Assembly: GCA_037389465.1 (NCBI GenBank)
Contig: JAZARR010000082.1
Location: forward strand, 2,778,501-2,842,500
DNA length: 64,000 nt
Direction of reading: 5' to 3'
DNA from: Baylisascaris procyonis
Taxonomy: Eukaryota; Nematoda; Chromadorea; Rhabditida; Ascarididae
The stretch's first letter is position 1. The number at the start of each line of letters is the position of its first letter. The position numbers and the translations under genes are program-made. The notes under the pieces are model-generated. The model did not search any database. It saw only the letters and a list, made by a program, of their open reading frames with translations, and had not been told where the DNA came from. Below, one piece after another: positions 58,301 to 64,000 of this stretch.

Positions 58301-59388
58301 CGGACCTTAATTTTGAAATCAAGCTTTGCCAAGATTTGTGTCTTAACTTTTCAATTTTTTGATAACATTAGCGAATGAAATTAAGCAATAATTAAAAACG
58401 AAAGCATATATTTTGCACAGTACACTCATTAAGTGAGATAAGCAAAACGACGATTTTAAGAAAAAGTATGTTAATACGTTCGAAAATTATAGAATCACCA
58501 TAAATCCATCAGATGGTTTTCCTTCTCATAAAGTAAATGTGGTAAGAATTAGAAACGAAGTTTGGTTACAGTATACTTACAGTAAACTCAAAATGATATT
58601 TGATTATTGCATAAAAAACAGCTTTACGAATAAATATATTAATCTATAGAAATCCTTCCTATTGCATGATTGCTCCGTCATATAATATAAGTCAAAGTTC
58701 AAAGAAATCTTGAAAAACTTGCGCCTCATTATTTCCTTCCTTGATCATCCTATGTTACTGCGAGCACCGCTGCTTTTGATGCCCTTACAGTTAGGTTTAT
58801 ACTTCCCTTAAGATGAATCCTCAACAAGATGGAAGGGTCAAACAATCAACCATATGATCAAATTCCAAATAGCATAGATAGTTGCTTTTAATTGCTTTAC
58901 CTGTGATACAGCCATGCTTTTCACAAAATTTTCGTGTGCATATATTTCAAAATTGCGATTACTGAAATAAACAACTCTTTCTATTGCTTAACATTAAACG
59001 TCTCATTGCATGATTTGATTCTTTATAAATGAATGACTGAAATTCAAACATATTGACTATGTGCCAAAAACTCTTCAGTTAATATTTGCACATATATGAT
59101 GAAGAAATGCGTTCGCTTTGTGGCTGAAAATTGGGATTCGAGTCTAACTGTTGCATACACTTTTTGGCTTACTTCCATTAAGTCATTATAAAATAATAGA
59201 GCGTGATTTTTGCCAATCAAGCTGATTTATGTTTAATTTATACATTCCTTAAACACACCCCAAAAATGGGAAATGCATCATTATACCTTCGAGATTGATG
59301 AAGAATTGATGAATATGTAAATCCCGAAAGCAACTTTTAAAATCAGCCAGCTTTTTTTAGCGGCAGTCATATGCATTACGAGCCTCAT
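49224..59388 (-). CDS. Cys-loop ligand-gated anion channel subunit (3' end unresolved)
   Basis: Eleven phase-consistent exons: 59388-59287, 58346-58214, 57588-57521, 57236-57016, 56703-56621, 56040-55885, 55087-54873, 54332-54288, 53092-52967, 51007-50945 and 49352-49224, giving 447 residues. It is a pentameric neurotransmitter receptor subunit of the plasma membrane. Seen: signal peptide; the W-x-D-x-R-L motif (GWYDRRL, about 113-118); LWHPDLYFVN; the 15-residue Cys-loop with 13 residues between Cys182 and Cys196 (CMMDLQRFPLDKQEC); a second Cys pair, 244 and 259; M1 (VLFHIIQTYIPTGMLVSISW); M2 preceded by Pro-Ala-Arg (300-302), the mark of an anion pore; M2 SLTITSLLTLTT; M3 (ALIFLVLLEYSFVSYY); and part of the M3-M4 loop. 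M4 was not found. The second Cys pair and the M2 suggest the glycine/glutamate/amine/acetylcholine-gated chloride branch found in nematodes. The ligand cannot be told. Confidence 0.92.
50945..51007 (-). CDS. Channel exon 10: M3-M4 loop
   Basis: Acceptor ctgtatag, donor gtaaga, 21 codons, phase 0. It reads SKEDVRLGKGEETLLDSVPL then Thr, a polar loop. The call rests on splice sites and phase, not conservation. Confidence 0.72.
52967..53092 (-). CDS. Channel exon 9: M3
   Basis: Acceptor ttttcag, donor gtttga, 42 codons, phase 0. ALIFLVLLEYSFVSYYITKR is M3 ending in the usual E-x-x-x-V-S-Y-Y. The basic cytoplasmic loop starts after it. Confidence 0.95.
54141..54155. repeat. C15 homopolymer in a channel intron
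   Basis: Fifteen C in the intron between channel exons 8 and 9. Confidence 0.95.
54288..54332 (-). CDS. Channel exon 8: 45-base exon at M2-M3 loop
   Basis: Acceptor atttcag, donor gtcagc. It reads VSYIKALDIWLTFSQ, the conserved V-S-Y-x-K-A-x-D-x-W. At 15 codons it is easily missed by gene finders. Confidence 0.95.
54873..55087 (-). CDS. Channel exon 7: M1 and M2
   Basis: Acceptor attcag, donor gtaaat, phase 1 to 0. NWSCIRALIVMKRLVLFHII, then M1, SFWLDPRASPAR, then M2 and SNGARQDLPQ. Pro-Ala-Arg at the inner end of M2 indicates anion selectivity. Confidence 0.97.
55885..56040 (-). CDS. Channel exon 6: binding-site strands
   Basis: Acceptor gttatag, donor gtttgt, phase 1 to 1. YAYVENILNLTWHDDPPYF, then FEKCSGPYPMFRGSG, giving the first cysteine of the second pair (loop C region). 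Confidence 0.94.
56621..56703 (-). CDS. Channel exon 5: Cys-loop
   Basis: Acceptor attatag, donor gtatgt, phase 2 to 1. IDVTLSCMMDLQRFPLDKQE and CPLVIQS hold the two cysteines separated by 13 residues with the central FPLD. Confidence 0.97.
57016..57236 (-). CDS. Channel exon 4: ligand-domain core
   Basis: Acceptor ttaaag, phase 0 to 2. DFEVDMYLALGWYDRRL, IADRLWHPDLYFVNSK and VIVYPDGLIFKSM are near-universal Cys-loop receptor motifs. Confidence 0.96.
57521..57588 (-). CDS. Channel exon 3: first beta strand
   Basis: Acceptor tttatag, donor gtaagt, phase 1 to 0. KSTNVSVAVYIESMSSFKAQ then TM matches V-x-V-x-x-x-I-x-S-x-S of the family. Confidence 0.93.
58214..58346 (-). CDS. Channel exon 2: N-terminal helix region
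   Basis: It ends VVKNGYNMFMAPGQTQ at gtgagt in phase 1. Upstream reading LRHKSWQSLISKLRSESADR and LLRIIGNG matches the LL-x(n)-Y region before the first strand. The 5' border (after ttgaaaag) is the one that keeps phase with exon 1. Its acceptor is poor. Confidence 0.7.
59287..59388 (-). CDS. Channel exon 1: start and signal peptide
   Basis: It reads MRLVMHMTAAKKSWLILKVA then FGIYIFINSSSISK, a charged start and a hydrophobic core, leaving in phase 0 at gtataa. The start could also be the third Met (MTAAKK). The next exon's acceptor is weak, so the link is probable, not certain. Confidence 0.6.
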
Positions 59389-60639
59389 AGGTGTCAAATT
59401 ATTCAAAAACGCTTTTGCAAAGTGCATGAAAAGTATTTCCGTTGAATGTGTTGGAAATGTGTGCAATATTGATATAGGAGTGTGACATATTGACATATAT
59501 TTTGCGTATCAGATCTTACTTAAATCACCAAAGGGAATTAAGTTATTTGATGAGGGAAAAACGATGAAATCTTATCGATGTACCTAGTCGATTTATTGTC
59601 ATCTTTATTGATGAAGAAGAGAAATTAGAGAGCAAACATTAAAATGCCAAATTTTTATAGTAGACAATCAACAATCATGAGAGGGAAATCACCGTCGAAT
59701 CTAATCCCCAATAGCAATTCACATCTCTTTTGCAATAAATGCCAACCAAGATGGGGCGATAATGCGTGACATTGAGAAGTATCTAATCGAGTGCTTTATT
59801 TATGCAAATCTCACGGGGATTCACTTCACGATGCTTCTCTCTACTCATTTGATAAACGGCATAAAATTTATAGAATCTCAATATTAACTTCTTGCAAGAT
59901 ATGCAAATTGCTGCGATTTTCGAATGAAACATTCAAAAAAAAAACATCAAAAATGGAAGCTTCGCTAATTTTCCATAAATTTATGTACGGATATGTGCGG
60001 CTTATAGTTGCGCAAAAGCTTTTAAGGAAAAAAAAACTTCAGAGATTGCAGATTGGGAACTTTTTTCTTCGTAGGTAAAAATTATGTACAAAAAGCTTTC
60101 GTTTCATGAATAGAAAATAGCTAATAACATTTCCCCTTCGTTGACAAAATGACCGGAAAAAAAATCAACATTCCCTATTGAGGTGAGTACGGTAACTTTT
60201 TTTTTCTGCAATTCGGCAATGATGCATCAATCGATTACATAGATGCCGAAAATGGAACGAGGTTGAATTTTTTTTTTTTTTACTACTGGTGGAAGGTTTT
60301 CTGAATCGTATATTAAACTTGAATTTCGAGAATTCCAGAAAAATTCATAAAACTCGTCGCATAGTTGATATAGTTTTGAAGTACAACAAGTTTTTAGATT
60401 TAAAGCCTATAAAGTGTAGAATGACTTATCCGGCCAACTGTATCCGAGCAGCAGTTGGAAATCAGCGGTTTACTGATGAGCAATTCAAAAAAAAAAATTT
60501 TTTTTAATGGTTCATGTAGCATTTAAATATATTACGCGGCATAACTCGCGTAAATAGTGACAAAAATCATTGTAATCATTGTTATCTAACGAATTATGCA
60601 AAATTTTTTGTTAAAAAAGAGGTCTGATCTGTTGGACGG

Positions 60640-60642
<3 letters not shown>

Positions 60643-60694
<52 letters not shown>
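60643..60694. repeat. (TA)n microsatellite
   Basis: About 52 bases of uninterrupted TA. Confidence 0.97.
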
Positions 60695-60698
<4 letters not shown>

Positions 60699-61252
60699 AG
60701 TCAATAGGGTGGCTTTTCCTGATTCATGAACAATAGTCATCGTACATTAATATAGCAAGATATATGGGTAAATACGCAGAGACCCGATGTTCTGGTAATG
60801 AATTTCACTTAAAAAGTTGAAAAAAACAATAAAAAGGCAAGTGCCCTCTATGCATTAAATAATATAGCTTCTCGGCACAATAAAGGAGTATTTGGATAAT
60901 TAGTGCAATCATGTCTCCAACAACAGCATCCGAAGCGATAAACAAATAAGTCAACGTTAAAGATGATTTTGATCAAACTTTCTGACTTTCAATTGTTTCC
61001 ATCGTTATGCACCATAACACAATCTTAAGACTGCTCGTTAAGTGGGACATAACTAAGATAAGACTATCTCTAGAATGTTGATCAAGTATACCAGTGCGTG
61101 GATAATTTCGCTACTAGCAAATATTGCTCAAAAGGAAAACAATGAATAAATTGTAAAAAATAAAAATAAATTTAAAATTAAACACACAGTAAATCTTTAA
61201 GAGTAAACTTAAAAGTGCAAAAATAAATAAAAAGATTTTCATAAAATAGTAC

Positions 61253-62009
61253 CACTCAAGATTATCGGTTTGTTTTCCTGAATTCCATGATTCGCATAGC
61301 GAATGTGTTTTAAAATTCTGGTCGAATTTTGTTGTACGAAATCGATTATGACGTTGACCACTTTCGTCACTGAAAACAAATTTTAGCGTTTATTTTAGAA
61401 TTCAATCTTGCACAGCGGTTTTTTTTTTAATTTAAAGCCTTCCATAGCTAAATTTTTAAGGGTTCTATATAAGTTTATTAAGTTCCAATGCCGAAATTTT
61501 CAGTATTCAATTTTCATAAAAAGAAAACTTTCATTCAATTTCCCTTCTGATAATAGCAGCAATTTTATATTATAACAAGTTCTTCTCTAGTGAAAAATAA
61601 TAAACTGTCAAAACGTTTTCAGAAAATGCTCACCAAGCAAAAGCGAGTAACAAATTTGAACACTCTATGGAAAATTTAACACCTGGAAAATTTTGTTTCT
61701 AACATATTTCTGAAAAAAGTGAACCATAGCTTCGATCTCTCTTCGTACGCCTTTATATCTATTTGCCTGACTATGCTCATTTTAAATCATTAAACGGTAT
61801 CATATTCAGCAATAATAATTCCTAATGTCGAAAAAATTCTGAAACTTTGAATTTTATTCTGATTTATTGATTAATAAAAAAAAAATTTAAATTATTTTCC
61901 AACTTCTAAAGATTGCTTGCCGATCACCATCCCATCTTAGTGTTGCAGCATAATTGCAAATAATAACTGCATCGGCAACATTAGAGGATATCCTCACGAA
62001 AGAATATTG
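61253..62009 (-). CDS. Orphan pair of phase-matched exons, unknown protein
   Basis: Exon 62009-61928 (acceptor attttag, donor gtgatc) reads QYSFVRISSNVADAVIICNY then AATLRWD. Exon 61369-61253 (acceptor ttttcag, donor gtacta) follows in matching phase with VTKVVNVIIDFVQQNSTRIL and KHIRYANHGIQENKPIILS. Both borders are good and both frames look like protein. I do not recognise the family and found no partner exons. They may be 5' exons of a separate minus-strand gene. Chance is not excluded. Confidence 0.38.
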
Positions 62010-64000
62010 CTAAAATGATATCGCAACATACGTTCATTGCTATACACTCTATATAATTCGGTCGTTATCTCTAATGAGTAAAGTTTAAGCCTAAACCTTA
62101 GCGAACGAAGATCGACAAGCAAAAGTAGAATAGTCGAAATGATTCAAATAATTTTATTTTAAAGAGTAACGCTTAATCAGTCTTTCTTATGATCGCATTT
62201 TAGTAAGTTATCTCTTTTTCGTTTGAAATTTTAAAAAATAACAATCCTCAACAATAAATTTATTGTTGAATTTTTTCTTGGCGAATTAACAAAATTTCGG
62301 AAATTTGCCAAATTTTTTTGATATTAATATTACAAAACATACATCACTTAGTTCAAGCACTCATATAACTGCTTCAATTCTACGTATCTGCTAAGAGAAC
62401 GATCGTGTTTATTGGAAACATTTGTTAGCCTCCTTCTAAAATATGAATCAACCTTAGCTCGAACTCTTTATACTTTTCCAATATGCTAGAAATATTTTCA
62501 GATGAAAAACCTAAGAGAACTTGTCTTCTCTGCACAATGATAGTTGATAGGTGAATGGATGAATATAAACATTTCATTATGCTGCAATTGGCGCAAATGT
62601 CGCTCAATTTGCACATCAGTATGAGGCGCATATATACATTTGATTCGGTGGACAATTTAAGCACTATTTCGCAAAATCGTTTTTGATTGACGCCAAAAAG
62701 CCAATGCATTTCAAAGCTTTTATATCAGAAAATTTGCCTTCTTGAAAGTATTTGAAATGGATTTGTTTATTTATTTTTCTCATAGAATGCTTGAAATACA
62801 AAATATTTCTGGCAAAGAGTAGTAACGATTTCAAAGATAAGCAATCTGTTAATAGGCAGAAATGGAAACAAGTAGCATCTTTTTGATGTAAAAGATTAAA
62901 ACATGATTTTTAATTTCCTTTGCTAAAGTTTAGCCTAATTTTACCGCTTGGACTCATATTTACGAATAACGAAAGAAAGCTGCACTGAAGAATGTAGAAT
63001 CTTGTTTGATTTTATTTGTTCAACATCTCGTAAATTCATTTACGGAGAAGTCAAAAATCATCAAATTCGTCGGCATAAAACAATATTTGCATCTATCGAA
63101 CGAAATTTATAAAAGAAAAATGCAAATTTTGGAACTATTTGATGAGATACGCTATGATTTCTAATGAAAAAGCGTAGAAAGATTTCGAATCAAATTATAG
63201 ACTCTAGAGTTTATCACCTTAGTCGTTAGAAAAATCCTCAAAATAAAGAATTTTTGAAAAACATAAATTACCTATAATTCTACTCAACGTGATATTAAAT
63301 AAGATAATTTTAATAATAGATAAATATTGAGGAAATTTTTTATTAATTAGCAATTAGTAGAAGCGCAATAAAAATGTTGCATTTTACTAGGCTATGTTGC
63401 TATAATAGCGCTATGGAGTAAAGCTGAACGGCTTTCAACGACTACCCAACATAATCCATAATTTAGCAACCAATTGATATTTTTCGACTTTCACGTTTCC
63501 CCCAAATGAGCATAGTTTATGTTTCACTTCGAAAATAACATTTAAAAAGAAAGAGGAAAATTCATAAGCAAAACATTTGCCTATTATATATTGCAAACTT
63601 TAGATTTTTATTTAAAAGTTTGCAAAAAAAAGAAGCAACAAAACAATAAATGAGGGATTGTTTCATATTTTAGTTGATACAATCGATCGAACAAATCTTC
63701 ATCAAAAGAGTTTCTATATATCAATCAATGGAAATTAAAGATTCGCTCAAAAATTCCACATTTTTGCACAGATCGATCCACATGAATATTGATAAAGATG
63801 ACCAGTCTAAAAATTTTTGTAAAAGTGCATAAAATAGGAGTAAGGAGCTGGGGAGGAGGGAAGGGGGAACATAAGAAATCCGAAAATGATTGAAATAAAT
63901 AAAATAAAATGGCAAAATATGGACAAATAAGGAGCTTTGAGAAAGGAATATTGCATTGCACAAATAAAACATATATGGAATATTGATTGATATTCAAAAC

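Larger units (their letters stand above)
59389..64000. other. Mostly unassigned A-rich stretch
   Basis: It lies upstream of the channel gene and should contain its promoter. Apart from the orphan exon pair below and a (TA)n tract, I see only AT-rich sequence. The frame at 60289-60507 has no splice partner. Confidence 0.5.

Overview
This is eukaryotic nuclear DNA: AT-rich, intron-dense, with seven (TA)n microsatellites and no prokaryotic-style operons. Short exons bounded by GT/AG and several nematode-like protein features point to a nematode. The AT richness, intron sizes and protein style suggest a spirurid/filarial worm, but that placement is inference. Almost every long single-frame ORF is a shadow or only part of an exon. 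Genes were therefore rebuilt by joining open stretches at GT/AG junctions with matching codon phase.

Layout. (1) About 114-4978, plus strand: the 3' part of an unrecognised multi-exon gene, running in from the left edge. (2) 5144-11951, minus strand: a complete 11-exon gene for a DOMON plus cytochrome b561 (FRRS1-like) ferric/transmembrane reductase of 448 residues. It is tail-to-tail with gene 1. (3) 11952-28783: no confident gene. It holds a possible decayed LTR element near 17 kb, microsatellites, a purine tract, a G20 run and a candidate promoter at 19.88 kb. (4) 28784-35491, plus strand: the TFIIA large subunit (alpha/beta precursor, GTF2A1 orthologue), 8 coding exons covering all but the first few residues. 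(5) 35492-46061: no gene I can support, only repeats. (6) 49224-59388, minus strand, possibly extending down to 46062: a Cys-loop ligand-gated anion channel subunit, 11 supported exons from signal peptide to the M3-M4 loop. The M4 exon was not found. (7) 59389-64000: largely unassigned, with one pair of phase-matched orphan exons at 61.25-62.01 kb.

By eye, strand composition follows transcription. Plus-strand units (0-5 kb and about 19.5-40.7 kb) are T/G-rich on the plus strand. Minus-strand units (5-12 kb and about 41-64 kb) are A-rich. The switch points suggest where transcription units begin and end.

The genes are functionally unrelated (general transcription, membrane redox, neurotransmission), as expected for a random piece of a worm chromosome. 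No convincing new multi-gene system was seen. The most informative oddities are two Taspase1-like sites in TFIIA, a complete haem-ligand set in the DOMON-b561 protein, a possible 63-base in-frame intron holding a perfect palindrome, a 62-base near-perfect hairpin beside a (TA)n tract, and a possible LTR relic.
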